Assembly (NCBI GenBank): GCA_963737625.1
Contig: CAVTTK010000001.1
Span: 62,001-126,000 of the forward strand
Direction: 5' to 3'
DNA length: 64,000 bases
Origin: Bog-756 sp963737625
Lineage (GTDB): Bacteria > Actinomycetota > Acidimicrobiia > Acidimicrobiales > RAAP-2
In this document: positions 8,526-17,703 of the stretch, piece after piece
How positions within the stretch are numbered: the stretch's first letter is position 1
How the letters are laid out: the number at the start of each line of letters is the position of its first letter
Made by a program: the position numbers and the translations under genes
Notes under the pieces: model-generated
Databases searched by the model: none
What the model was told of the DNA's origin: nothing
Seen by the model: the letters and a program-made list of their open reading frames with translations, nothing else

Positions 8526-9932
8526 GTGATCCAGAGACAGATGCCCTCCGAGTCCTCCGGAATCGGCAATGACCCTCGCGAGATTGCTGAATCTGCCGCG
8601 TGGGTGCCTCGACGATTTGAGATTGCGCTTGCCGTCGTCACCGTCATAGGCCTACTGGCAAGAATCATCTTCGCCGTGCACTGGACCTTCGGAGCACAAC
8701 TCCACGGCGATCCTCTGTTCTTCCAGCAGGCTGCAGCAAACATCGCAAGCGGCAAAGGATATGGGACGGCCTTCCTCGGGAAGGGGGCCTTCATCCCAAC
8801 GGCCGAACACCCACCCTTCTTTCCCTTCGTACTCTCCGTACTTGACATCGTGGGAATTCGGTCGGTCAATGCGCACCGCATCGCAGTAGGGCTTCTTTCT
8901 GCGGGTGGCATAGTGGCGATGGGATTGCTCGGCAGACGCGTTGCGGGCGGGGCGGTCGGGCTCGTGGCTGCCAGCATCGCTGCGCTGAGCCCGCTCTGGG
9001 TGGAGCAGGGCAGCTTCCTCATGAGCGAAAGTGTCTACCTCACCATTGTCCCGATCATGCTGTTGTCGGCGATCCTGTGTCTTGACCGGCCCACCACGTG
9101 GCGGTTCGGAGTTCTGGGAGTAACCATTGCTGTCGCCGCCTTGACCCGGAGTGAAGCACTCGATTTTGTGGTGTTGCTGGGTGGGCCCGTGGTGGTGCTC
9201 TCGGTCAGGCGCTGGCGGGTCCGATTGATCTCAGGATTGGCCTTGCTGGTCGGTTTGGCGGTGATTCTGGTCCCATGGGTCGTTCGAAATGACCTTTCGT
9301 TGGGAGCTCTGACCTTTTCCACGAATGGCGGATATACGCTCTCTGGCTCCTATTGCACGGCGACCTTTTCACCAAAGAGCCCAACGTACGGCGGCTTTGC
9401 CAACGACTGTCAATTCGGTGCTGCGGCTGTCTTCCTCAAGTACGTCGAGCCTCCCAATCATGCCCGTCACTGGACGGAGCTGGCCTTGAGCAACGCCATG
9501 GGACATGCAGCCACTAGTTATGCTCGCCAACATTTGAGCGATCTGCCTGGCGTCATTCTGGCGCGAGAAGGTCGAGTGTGGGGCGTGTATTCGCCAGGGA
9601 CTGAATTGACCTTTGATACAACCGAGGACCTCAATGGTGCGCGAACTCCGAAGGAAGCGGGGCAAATTCTCGAGTGGATTCTCCTTCCGCTGGCCGCGGC
9701 AGGCGCCGTTTCACTGTGGAGGCTGTCACGGGCACGCTTCGTGGTCATCATGGCGCCCGTTCTGGTCGTTGCACTTAATGCCGCTGCCTTTTACGGAAGC
9801 ACGAGGCTTCGCACGGCCGCAGAGCCATCCATAGCCATCCTGGCAGCTCTCGGTCTCGTTGTCCTTGTCCGGTACGTGTCCGCCCGTCGAGCGCGCACTG
9901 ACCAACCGGCAGCCAACCTTCCGTCAACGTGA
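8526..9932 (+). CDS. Membrane glycosyltransferase (PMT/ArnT-like, GT-C fold)
   Basis: A 468-residue polytopic protein with about 9-11 hydrophobic helices. After the first helix comes LHGDPLFFQQAAANIASGKGYG, the acidic loop of GT-C enzymes that use polyprenyl-phosphate sugars, then AEHPPFFPFVLS. It probably glycosylates a protein or lipid at the outer membrane face. The GTG at 8526 and an in-frame ATG at 8541 are both possible, with no clear ribosome-binding site. Codon choice is less GC-biased than in neighbours, which suggests transfer. A methyltransferase remnant follows. Confidence 0.75.
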   Translation: MIQRQMPSESSGIGNDPREIAESAAWVPRRFEIALAVVTVIGLLARIIFAVHWTFGAQLHGDPLFFQQAAANIASGKGYGTAFLGKGAFIPTAEHPPFFPFVLSVLDIVGIRSVNAHRIAVGLLSAGGIVAMGLLGRRVAGGAVGLVAASIAALSPLWVEQGSFLMSESVYLTIVPIMLLSAILCLDRPTTWRFGVLGVTIAVAALTRSEALDFVVLLGGPVVVLSVRRWRVRLISGLALLVGLAVILVPWVVRNDLSLGALTFSTNGGYTLSGSYCTATFSPKSPTYGGFANDCQFGAAAVFLKYVEPPNHARHWTELALSNAMGHAATSYARQHLSDLPGVILAREGRVWGVYSPGTELTFDTTEDLNGARTPKEAGQILEWILLPLAAAGAVSLWRLSRARFVVIMAPVLVVALNAAAFYGSTRLRTAAEPSIAILAALGLVVLVRYVSARRARTDQPAANLPST

Positions 9933-10193
9933 GGGACCGTTGTTGGCTATGCAGACCAGGGTTCAGGTAGTTGTGGCGAGGTTCAGGATGGAAGTAGATC
10001 GGGAACAAGTAGTGAGGCATCCCCGCCCCGTTGTGCGAACGTTGTAGCCGTGAACTTGCACCGACGATGGCCTTGGGCTTTGGCGAAGTCACGAGGGCAA
10101 AGGGCGGACGAATCTCGAGCCCCGATTGCGCCACGTACCCCCGCCGGAACCTGGACCGAGACCCGCCTATTTCCGGCGGAGGCTACGCTTCCG

Positions 10194-10898
10194 ATGCCCG
10201 ATCCGTTGCTTCAGAATCAGGTTGGACCTCCCGGCGTGTTCCAGGATGTCGGCCTCACCACTATGGGGCGACTCAACATGGCAGGCCTCCGGCCGGATCA
10301 CGACGTGTTGGACATCGGTTGCGGTGTCGGGCGCACTGCACGCTACCTTTGCGACTACCTCAACGCGGACGTGCGGTATGAAGGCTTCGACATCATGGAG
10401 CCACTCATTAGGTGGTGCCAAGAGAACATCACACCGGCATTTCCCAAACTTTCAGTTTGAGTTTGTCCCCGTCTACAACTCTGCCTATCTCCCTGACCCG
10501 TCTCTGCCGGAAGCCTCCGAGCTGAGATTTCCCTATGACGACAACTCGTTCGATTTTGTGTTCGCTCGTTCGGTATTCACCCATTTGACCCCCCAATCCT
10601 CAACCAACTATCTGCGGGAGAGCCAGCGAGTGCTCCGACCGGATGGCCTCTTCTATTCGACCTGGTTCTTATTCGAGGGCGACCCGGCGACCAGCGTGAG
10701 CCCTCTGATTGCCGGAATGCAACTGGACGCTTCGGGAGAGTTGCACTCCACGATCCGAGTGTTCCCGACACTGCTGTGGGCTACCGGGAAGCCTACGTAA
10801 GGCGACGATTCGTGGACGGTGGATTGGCGATCGTCGAGCCGATCCACGGGGGATTCACCAAGCTGCAGGATGCAGTCATCGCAACAAAGCTGGGGTGA
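10194..10898 (+). pseudogene. SAM-dependent methyltransferase, two frameshifts
   Basis: The class I methyltransferase motif I, VLDIGCGVGRTARYL, lies in the first frame, followed by YEGFDIMEPLIRWCQENITPAFP. Near 10445 (CCCAAAC) the reading shifts by one base into FQFEFVPVYNSAYLPDP, FPYDDNSFDFVFARSVFTHL and VLRPDGLFYSTWF. Near 10768 it shifts back into AVGYREAYVRRRF, GLAIVEPIHGGF and QDAVIATKLG, ending at 10898. Joined, the product resembles intact sugar- or glycan-associated methyltransferases of about 235 residues. Either the gene is decaying or the assembly has two one-base errors. The start could lie further upstream (GTG 10050). Confidence 0.72.
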
Positions 10899-11116
10899 CC
10901 TCTGGCGCGGGCAAGTCCTGGTGCAGCTACACATGTGATTTCGATTTCAGTGAACCGGTACTTGGAGAAGGCGGCACCCCCCCGTAGGCACCTCGACGTT
11001 GTGGTCATTCAACACCCCGACTCTTCCAACCGTCCGCAAAACGTCGCCAGTTGAGCCACATCGTCGGTAACAAATCCACTCTGAACGAGATCCACGCTCC
11101 CTGCGGCCAGGTCGGT

Positions 11117-11338
11117 TCACCAGTCCAGAGTGATTTCCCAGTCGAAGTTCGCATATCCCGTGACAGTGCCGGGCCAACGGCGCCCCTCTTCGTCCACCAC
11201 CGCTACTAGCAAGCCAATGGCAAGAGGTGGATCATCGATGCTCCGTTGACTGTCGTGCAGCCACACTCTTCGCACCTCGAGGTCGGGTGACCCAACTTCA
11301 GCACGCACGATCTGCCTTTCCCCACCGTCATCCATCAA
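11117..11338 (-). CDS. Small hypothetical protein
   Basis: A 73-residue soluble protein that ends LLVAVVDEEGRRWPGTVTGYANFDWEITLDW, with an alternating hydrophobic pattern suggesting a beta-rich fold. A good GGAGG lies 7 nt upstream of the first ATG (two ATGs are adjacent). It stands alone at the right edge of the less GC-rich island. I do not recognise it. Confidence 0.45.
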   Translation of the reverse strand: MMDDGGERQIVRAEVGSPDLEVRRVWLHDSQRSIDDPPLAIGLLVAVVDEEGRRWPGTVTGYANFDWEITLDW

Positions 11339-11460
11339 CGCGCCTCCGTTGGCTTACATGGGTTGTCATCAAGCGCCTACGTCGGCTCCGTTGTCTGACA
11401 GGCCGCACAGGATTGAGAAGCGTGTGCACCGGATGCGCGGCCCTTCACTCACGGCCGCTC

Positions 11461-11817
11461 TCAAGCTGTCGTTGATCTGTTCACGGCGAGGGCGATGTCC
11501 CGAGCTGCAACTTTGTTCACGACAAAGGTGTGCTTGGCGTCTTGGTCGGTCACAATAGCCAGGCGGGCCATCATCCATTTGTAGCCAATCGTGGCGGGAG
11601 GGGCGATCTCCTTTCGCGCGAGGTCGACCAGGATGCCGTGCCTCGCGGTCCCGAAGATCAGTCTCCGAGTGGTCAGGACTAGGTATCCCTCCGCCTCTCG
11701 CTTCTTCAATCCGCCCCCAGGGTCGAAAAGGAGTGCGAGCACATCAAAGATGACGGTCTCGTCGAATCCAAGAGTGTCGCCGATGACATCCAGCCGGGCT
11801 TTCTTGTCGTCAGGCAT
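11461..11817 (-). CDS. PH-like (GRAM/bPH type) domain protein
   Basis: A 118-residue protein whose centre, GYLVLTTRRLIFGTARHG, followed by VDLARKEIAPP and HTFVVNK, has the strand pattern of bacterial pleckstrin-homology or GRAM-like domains ('LTTRRLIF'). It has no membrane segment or signal peptide. Its ATG overlaps the clc stop codon in TGATG (11815-11819), so it is translationally coupled to the chloride channel gene. A channel-associated role is only an inference from this linkage. Confidence 0.72.
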   Translation of the reverse strand: MPDDKKARLDVIGDTLGFDETVIFDVLALLFDPGGGLKKREAEGYLVLTTRRLIFGTARHGILVDLARKEIAPPATIGYKWMMARLAIVTDQDAKHTFVVNKVAARDIALAVNRSTTA

Positions 11818-13940
11818 CAGGCTCTCCTTTCAGCAAGGGGTGTCGGACGGTGCAGCGGACCTTCAGTCCCATTCCGATCCGTTGACGAGGCGCTTGCCAG
11901 GTGCACAGCGGCGCAGGCGCGCACCACGGCGATGTCGTCGGCATCGCCGATGAGAACCAACTGGTCCCCCGGCATCAGCACGGTGTCTCCGTTGGGCACC
12001 ACCAGATCTCGGTTCCTCTGAATAGTGGTGACGATCACACTGAGGGGAAGCCGGGTGTCGCGAAGAGCGTGGTTGGCGAGTAATGAACGGGAGGCGACAC
12101 TCACCCGGTCTGTGTCCCCGCCCGCACCGCCCGGATCCAGCTGCTGGAGGTTGGCAAGTAGTCCGAGCCGGTAGCCGCGGACCACATCTGAGATGGCCAC
12201 GGTCCCGACTACTTTGCGCCCACCGTCGAGTACCGGCACCCAGTGCTGGGTCGCCGTGGTGATGGCCTCGACGGCAACATCGAGGTGGGCAGAATCGGAG
12301 ACGGTGGAAGCCGCGGAATCAACGATGGACTCCACTCGGACCTTGCTTCCAGGGACGGCTCTCTCGAGGTGGTCCAGCGATAGTGTCCCCTCGAATCGGC
12401 CCTCCCGGTCCACCACGGGCGCACCCGCCAGTCCTTGTTTCTTCAACTCACCCAGGGCCTGGACCGCCAACGTATCGCCAGCCAGCACCAGGCGGGGCTG
12501 CGCCATGGCCTGACGCACCGGGACGCTGCTCAAGACTGGCATACCGAGCAGCAGCCGCTGGGCGGGGGCATCGGCCCTGGACTTGAGCTGGCTGCGGTAG
12601 ATGGTGTCGTCACTGCGACGAACGATGAACCACGCCAACCCGACGGCGATCATGGCCGGACCGAGGATCGACAGACTGCCGGTCATCTCCGCCACCATCA
12701 GCATCACCGCCAAGGGAGCACGAGAGATGCCGCCGAAACAGCACATCATCCCGATAATCACATAGGGGGCCGGACTGTGACCCATGGACGGAACCACCGG
12801 TTCGAACAGCCTCCAGATCGACGCTCCGATGAATGCTCCGATCATCATGCCGGGGCCGAAGATGCCGCCCGAGCCGCCCGAACCGATGGACAGGCTGGTG
12901 GCCAGGATCTTGGCAAAGGGGAGGATCAGGACGATCCACAACGGGAGGGTCAGGAGCTGTCGGCCGAGTCCCTGTTGGATCCACCCGTAGCCGGTGCCGA
13001 GCACCTCAGGGATGGCCAGGGCGATGAGGCCCACGATCACTCCACCAATGGCAGGTGTCGTCCATCGAGGGAGTGGGATCCTGCCGAACAGATCGGCGAT
13101 GCCGTAGAAGCTCTTGGCGTAGAGGAGGCCGATCAGCCCACCGAGGATGCCGATCAGAGCGAACCAGGGCAGATGGGCCGGATCGGTGAAGTGGTAGCTC
13201 CCGGCAAAGCCGAACAGGGGTGTGAATCCGATGAAGGCCCCGAAGATCACGTAGCCAATCAGTGAGGCGACAAAGCTGGGCAACAGTGCCTCGGCATCAA
13301 AGTCGTCACGGTAGAGGATCTCGGTGGCCAGAACGGCCCCTCCGAGTGGCGCCCCGAAGATGGCCCCGATCCCCGAACCGATGCCGGTTACGACAGCGAT
13401 CCGGGCGTCAGCCGGGCTGAGGTCCAGTTCCCGGGCCAAGAGGGAGGCGAACCCGGCGCTGATCTGGCCGGTCGGTCCCTCACGACCGCCGGAACCGCCC
13501 GATCCGATGGTGAGCGCCGAGGCCACGATCTTGACCACCACTGCCCGGAACCGGATGCCCCGGGGGTTGTGGTGGACGGCCGAGATGGCAGCATCGGTGC
13601 CATGGCCCTCCGCCTCGGGGGCGAATCGGAACACCAGGATCGCACCGAGCAAGGCACCCAGTCCGACGACCAGCGGGATGGCCCAGGGGCGGGTGAAGGA
13701 GGCCGAGGCTCGATGACTTCCCTCGCCCGCAGGGGTCGGCACGTGGTAGCCGGCCAACGTCCCGAGGAAGAAGTGCGTACAGGCCAGGAGGGCCTCGTAG
13801 AAGACAATGGCACCGATGCCAGCCATCGTCCCGATCAGCACGCCGAGGATTAGCCACTTCTGAAGATACGAGGCTTCAGCCAGCCAACGGGATGCGCGGG
13901 TCATGGCCGCACGCCAGGAGGTCCTTGCCAAGAGCGTCAT
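11817..13940 (-). CDS. ClC chloride channel/antiporter with CBS and TrkA-C domains
   Basis: About 707 residues. The ClC membrane part (residues 20-440) has the selectivity motifs GSGGSGGREGPTGQ and GSGGSGGIFGPGM. Two CBS-like repeats follow (about 470-590), and the C-terminus has a TrkA-C/RCK-C type module (LPLSVIVTTIQRNRDLVVPNGDTVLMPGDQLVLIG). It probably exchanges chloride for protons, or conducts it, under nucleotide control. The ATG at 13940 has GAGGA upstream; a GTG at 13970 overlaps the end of the marR gene. It is the middle gene of a marR-clc-PH operon. Confidence 0.9.
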   Translation of the reverse strand: MTLLARTSWRAAMTRASRWLAEASYLQKWLILGVLIGTMAGIGAIVFYEALLACTHFFLGTLAGYHVPTPAGEGSHRASASFTRPWAIPLVVGLGALLGAILVFRFAPEAEGHGTDAAISAVHHNPRGIRFRAVVVKIVASALTIGSGGSGGREGPTGQISAGFASLLARELDLSPADARIAVVTGIGSGIGAIFGAPLGGAVLATEILYRDDFDAEALLPSFVASLIGYVIFGAFIGFTPLFGFAGSYHFTDPAHLPWFALIGILGGLIGLLYAKSFYGIADLFGRIPLPRWTTPAIGGVIVGLIALAIPEVLGTGYGWIQQGLGRQLLTLPLWIVLILPFAKILATSLSIGSGGSGGIFGPGMMIGAFIGASIWRLFEPVVPSMGHSPAPYVIIGMMCCFGGISRAPLAVMLMVAEMTGSLSILGPAMIAVGLAWFIVRRSDDTIYRSQLKSRADAPAQRLLLGMPVLSSVPVRQAMAQPRLVLAGDTLAVQALGELKKQGLAGAPVVDREGRFEGTLSLDHLERAVPGSKVRVESIVDSAASTVSDSAHLDVAVEAITTATQHWVPVLDGGRKVVGTVAISDVVRGYRLGLLANLQQLDPGGAGGDTDRVSVASRSLLANHALRDTRLPLSVIVTTIQRNRDLVVPNGDTVLMPGDQLVLIGDADDIAVVRACAAVHLASASSTDRNGTEGPLHRPTPLAERRA

Positions 13941-13957
13941 TGCGACAGGGTCCTCAT

Positions 13958-14446
13958 CTAGAAATCCCACCCGGTCGACCAGTCCTGCTCGGGCACCTCG
14001 CCGGCCGCCGCGGTGAGGAAGCCGAGGGCATCAACCAGCACAGCTTGCTGCTCAGCCGGGATGGTCTCGAGAAGATGGGCGATCTCTCCTCGCCGACGCT
14101 CGGTCACGGCGGCCACCAGTTCATGGCCCTTCCTGGCCAGTGTCAGTCGGATCAGTCGTCGATCGCCCCGATCGTGACGACGGACGACCAGGCCTTTTCG
14201 CACGAGGCGGTCGCACATTCGGGTGGCGGTGGGTGGCGTGACATCGGCGGCCTCCGCTAGAGCAGCGAGGCTCTGGGGACCCCGTGACGCCAGCACGACC
14301 AAGGTCCGGTACTGGGTCATCGTGACTTCGTCGGCGACGTTGCCTAGCGATCGTGCGGCAATGGCCACGAGCACCCTGCTGGCAGTGAGCACGGCGTCCA
14401 CGACGGTGTCACCGGGCACGATCCGGTCCGTCTTCTGATTGGCCAT
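13958..14446 (-). CDS. MarR-family regulator (first of two paralogues)
   Basis: A 162-residue MarR protein. The HTH is SLAALAEAADVTPPTATRMCDRLVRKGLVVRRHDRGDRRLIRLTLARKG, with the DRR wing. It leads the operon that carries the ClC channel, so it probably controls that operon. Minus-strand TACAAT at 14459-14454 ends 7 nt before the ATG, which predicts a leaderless start. It shares much sequence with the MarR at 17146-17640 (VDA...ASR.LV.I.ARSL and QYRTLV.L), so the two are duplicates now separated by insertion-sequence remnants. Confidence 0.88.
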   Translation of the reverse strand: MANQKTDRIVPGDTVVDAVLTASRVLVAIAARSLGNVADEVTMTQYRTLVVLASRGPQSLAALAEAADVTPPTATRMCDRLVRKGLVVRRHDRGDRRLIRLTLARKGHELVAAVTERRRGEIAHLLETIPAEQQAVLVDALGFLTAAAGEVPEQDWSTGWDF

Positions 14447-14606
14447 AGAAATGATTGTAGTAGCTAACTGATGCTGTATGCATCTAGTTGGCCCTGGTGT
14501 CGTTTACCCACGAGGGTGGTTCAGCGCCCGCAGTGCCAGGCCCCGAATTTCTGGGCGGAAGAATCGATAGCGGACGCGATGGGAACCCGAGGAAGGCGAA
14601 TCCAAG

Positions 14607-14649
14607 GGTATGGCCATCGGTCTTCCCAGGTATGGCCACGGAATTCCCA
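14607..14649. repeat. Two direct repeats at the IS21 remnant end
   Basis: GGTATGGCCATCGGTCTTCC at 14607-14626 and GGTATGGCCACGGAATTCCC at 14629-14648 are adjacent near-copies just outside istB. IS21-family ends carry several short repeats bound by transposase, so this is a plausible remaining terminus. The exact tip is not identified. Confidence 0.4.
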
Positions 14650-14663
14650 CACTCGCACTCGGG

Positions 14664-15425
14664 TCACTTGGTCAGTGGCTTCACCCCCTTCCCGCTGGTG
14701 GCGTCCTGAAGTCGGATCGACTCGCCGGAGGTCTGGACCACATGGGCGTGGTGGAGCAGACGATCGACCAGTGCGGTGGCGAGGCTGGGCGGCATGAGCT
14801 CGTCGAAGCCGGATGGGTGGAGATTCGAGCTGATGGCCACCGACCGGCGCTCATAGGCCGCGTCCACGAGCCGATAGAGGCCTTCGGCTGCCTCCTCGCT
14901 CACCGGGAGCAGCCCGATGTCGTCGACCACGATGACGTCCGAGCGCAGCATGGGGGCAAGTGCTTTGGCCACGCTGTCATCCAGCCGGTGGCGACGCACC
15001 AGCACGCCCAGGTCCTCGATGGAGAACCAGGCCACTGAGCAGCGGGCATCGACGGCGGCGTGTCCCAGGGCCTCCAACAGGTGGGACTTGCCCGTCCCCG
15101 ATGGTCCGCACACCACCAGGTTCTCGTGGCGCTGCACCCACTCCAGGGTGGCTAATGCGTCCTGGGTGGATGCGCTGATCGAGGAGCGCCCCGGATCCCA
15201 GGCGTCGAAGGTCTTGCCCGCAGGGAAATGCGCCCGGCGCCGGCGGTTCTCGGTCATTGACTGTTCCCGGCCCTCGACCTCGGCCTCGAGCAGAACCCGG
15301 AGGGCCTCGGCCGGGTCCCAGCGCTGGGCCTTGGCTGTGGTCAGGACGTCGTCTGCCGCTTCACGCAGGTAGGGCAGGCGGAGACGCCGGGCCAGGTCGA
15401 TCACCTCCTGGGTCTTCGTGCTCAT
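14664..15425 (-). CDS. istB: IstB, ATP-binding helper of IS21 transposase
   Basis: A 253-residue DnaC/DnaA-like AAA+ ATPase. Walker A is GPSGTGKSHLLEALG near residue 100 and Walker B is VIVVDDIGLLP. RRRRAHFPAGKTFDAWD precedes it, as is usual for this IstB subgroup. It activates the IstA transposase and selects target DNA. The ATG overlaps the istA stop codon as ATGA at 15422-15425, normal IS21 coupling. It appears intact, but its partner is truncated. Confidence 0.88.
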   Translation of the reverse strand: MSTKTQEVIDLARRLRLPYLREAADDVLTTAKAQRWDPAEALRVLLEAEVEGREQSMTENRRRRAHFPAGKTFDAWDPGRSSISASTQDALATLEWVQRHENLVVCGPSGTGKSHLLEALGHAAVDARCSVAWFSIEDLGVLVRRHRLDDSVAKALAPMLRSDVIVVDDIGLLPVSEEAAEGLYRLVDAAYERRSVAISSNLHPSGFDELMPPSLATALVDRLLHHAHVVQTSGESIRLQDATSGKGVKPLTK

Positions 15426-16618
15426 GTGCCCTCCTCCCCGAGCCGGGCCCACCCGGCGGTGCCGGGCTGGAGGGAGTGGCCCTCGCCGATGCGTCGGCGG
15501 GGCTCCCTTCTGGCGGTGAGGATGGAGACGAGGTCGCCCGGGGCGAACCGCCCGGCCAGAGCCGCCAGCCCCAGGGCCTCGTCCAGACGGCCACGATCGG
15601 TGCTGTCGGACAGGGCGATGGCCTCGGCCATGCGGTCGTCGAGGTGGCGCTCACCGGTGGCGGCCATCTCGGCCAGATAGCGCTTGGCCCCTTCGCCGAT
15701 GGCCAGGAAGTTGGCCTCCGAGGGCGTCTTGGCTTTCGGTGCCCGCTCCGGTCCGGACGGTCGCTCAGGGTAGTGGTCGTCGACCAGGGTGATCTGGCCC
15801 TTTCCGGCCACCTGGTGTCGGGCCACCTCCTTGGCCCCGTCGAGGTCGGTGGCGGTGATGACCACCTCGTCACCGTCCCGGCGGACGAAGACCACCTCTT
15901 CGCAGAGTTGATAGGGCACCGAGTAGCGCGAGCCCTGGAAGGAGATGAGCGAGGACCACGACACGGTCCGGGTCTCGCCCAGGGCCACCGAGTAGGGCTC
16001 GGCCGGGATGGCGTGCAGCTCGGCATGCTCGCTCACCAGCCGATCGACCGGACGTTGGCCGGTCTCCCGGTGCACCCGGGTGTTGAAGCGCTGAGTGGCC
16101 TCGGCACAGGCCCGCTCGAGGGACGAGAAGTCGGGATAGGCGGCCACCAGGTTGTCCGGCCGGGGCAGCACGTCGGCCTTGGCCAGCTTCACGCTCGACT
16201 CGCTGCCCCCCTTGGACTCAGGGTCGGCCACCACGCAGGTGTGGATTCCGACCCCGTAGTAGTGAGCCACTCCCAGGGTCTCCCGGTTGCGGATGGCCAG
16301 ACCGGCCACGTGCCGGGTGGTCACCGTCTTCTCGTTGTCGGTGAGCAGGTAGGTCGGCGCACCGCCCATCAACCGGAGCGTCCGGTCCAACGCCGAGACG
16401 AGGGATGGGAAGGTCCGGTCAGAGAGGGCGAGCACCACCCGGAAGCGGGACCAGGCCAGCCACGCACAGAAGAGCGTGGTGGGACGACCGGCGACGACGG
16501 GACCCTTGCCATAGTCGAACTGGAGCCACATGCCCGGCTCGGTGACCCAGGGCTTGTAGATCCGGTGGGTGGCCCGGGTGTACTCCCGCTTCAGTCGGGC
16601 CACCACCCGTCTCGTGGT
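15422..16618 (-). pseudogene. istA: IstA transposase, 5' truncated
   Basis: The C-terminal 400 residues or so of an IS21 transposase. The DDE core is present: Asp in LQFDYGKGP, Asp in LLTDNEKTV and Glu in GGSESSVKLAK, followed by the Mu-type C-terminal barrel (SWSSLISFQGSRYSVPYQLCEEVVFV). Homology begins abruptly at TTRRVVARLKREY (about 16618), so the N-terminal HTH region that binds the element ends is gone. The reading frame continues upstream only as antisense of the IS110 fragment and has no sensible start. Confidence 0.8.
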
Positions 16619-17122
16619 TTCAGCGAACACCACGGATTCTTGGCCCAACTCCACCTCGACCTGATCGACAACCACACTCGGGCCATCGACGAACTGACCG
16701 GACGGATCGAGGTGGTGGTGGAGCCCTTTCGTCACGTGAGGGACCTCCTCGTCACCATCCCCGGGGTCTCCACCCTGGTGGCCGACGTGATCATCGCCGA
16801 GACCGGAGGCGACATGAGCCGGTTCCCGACCGCCGGGCACCTGGCCTCGTGGGCCGGGACGTGCCCGGGCTCCAACGAGTCCGCCGGGCGGATCAAGTCC
16901 ACGGAGACCAGGCCGGGCAATCCCTACCTGAAGGGAGCCCTGGGCATCGCCGCCATGTCGGCCTCTCGGAGCAAGGACACCTATCTGGCCGCCAAGTTCC
17001 GGCGAATCGCCTCCCGGCGGGGCCCGATCAAGGCACTGGTTGCTCTGGAGCACGCCATGCTCGTGGCCATCTGGCACATGATCACCACCGACACCCCCTA
17101 CGGCGATCCCGGCGGCGACTTC
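16619..17122 (+). pseudogene. IS110-family transposase fragment
   Basis: About 168 residues of the second half of an IS110 transposase. The Transposase_20 domain reads LLVTIPGVSTLVADVIIAE, FPTAGHLASWAGTCPGSNES and NPYLKGALGIAAMSASRSK, followed by the Ser-containing region that IS110 enzymes use in catalysis. The N-terminal DEDD RuvC-like half is missing, with the junction to istA at about 16619. Family similarity fades after PGGDF near 17122. The frame stays open to 17173, into the following marR gene. Confidence 0.8.
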
Positions 17123-17145
17123 AGAGCCTGTGTAAAGCTGCGCTT

Positions 17146-17640
17146 GTGTCGTCCGAGGCAGACCACGAAGTGAGCGCTGACGCCGATACCGAGCTCGTCG
17201 ATGCCTTCGTCGTGGCCAGTAGGGCACTGGTAGGAATCGTCGCTCGGAGCCTGGCCGGCGCCGGCCGGGACGTGACGCTCCCGCAGTACCGGACACTGGT
17301 GATCCTCTCTACGGAGGGACCTCAGCGCATCGTCGACCTGGCCACCCACCTCGGAGTCACTGCCTCGACGGCCAGCCGGATGATTGACCGCCTCGTGCGC
17401 AAGCGCCTTGTGAGACGTCGGCAGGCAAAGGAAGACCGCCGATCGCTCCGAATTGACCTCACCGAGGCCGGCCGGGACGTCGTGGACGAGACCTCGAGGC
17501 GCCGCAGATTGGAGATCGAGCGGATCATGAAGGAGATGCCACCCGGTAGCCGGGGCCCATTGACCGACGCGGTGGTGGCCTTCGCCATGGCCGCAGGTGA
17601 GTCGTCTGAACTTCCCACAGCAACGAGCTCGCGTCACTGA
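17146..17640 (+). CDS. MarR-family regulator (second paralogue)
   Basis: About 164 residues. The HTH is IVDLATHLGVTASTASRMIDRLVRKRLVRRRQAKEDRRSLRIDLTEAG. It is clearly related to the MarR at 13958-14446 (shared QYRTLV.L, RM.DRLVRK and a similar N-terminus), but it is monocistronic and its upstream DNA is IS110 sequence. GTG 17146 or GTG 17170 could be the start; neither has a strong ribosome-binding site. The native promoter may have been replaced by the insertion. Confidence 0.82.
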   Translation: MSSEADHEVSADADTELVDAFVVASRALVGIVARSLAGAGRDVTLPQYRTLVILSTEGPQRIVDLATHLGVTASTASRMIDRLVRKRLVRRRQAKEDRRSLRIDLTEAGRDVVDETSRRRRLEIERIMKEMPPGSRGPLTDAVVAFAMAAGESSELPTATSSRH

Positions 17641-17703
17641 CGGCGGCGGGCTCACGTCAGGCGATATTCGCCCCCCACGAAGGAATCTTCGGGCCGGTAA
17701 AGC

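Larger units (their letters stand above)
14607..17122. mobile_element. Chimeric remnant: IS21-family element joined to an IS110-family fragment
   Basis: The left part (to about 16618) is an IS21-type istB and a 5'-truncated istA on the minus strand. The right part (about 16619-17122) is an internal or C-terminal piece of an IS110-family transposase on the plus strand. Homology to both families stops at the same point, so one deletion or a one-ended event fused them. Neither half looks able to move by itself. Confidence 0.75.

Noticed and set aside
15257..16618. N-terminal part of a 638-residue plus-strand protein ending in the IS110 domain
   Set aside because: Before about 16619 it is antisense of istA and does not resemble the IS110 N-terminal RuvC-like domain.
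16620..17296. N-terminal extension of istA to a 624-residue protein
   Set aside because: Upstream of TTRRVV it is antisense of the IS110 fragment and the second marR gene and has no HTH.
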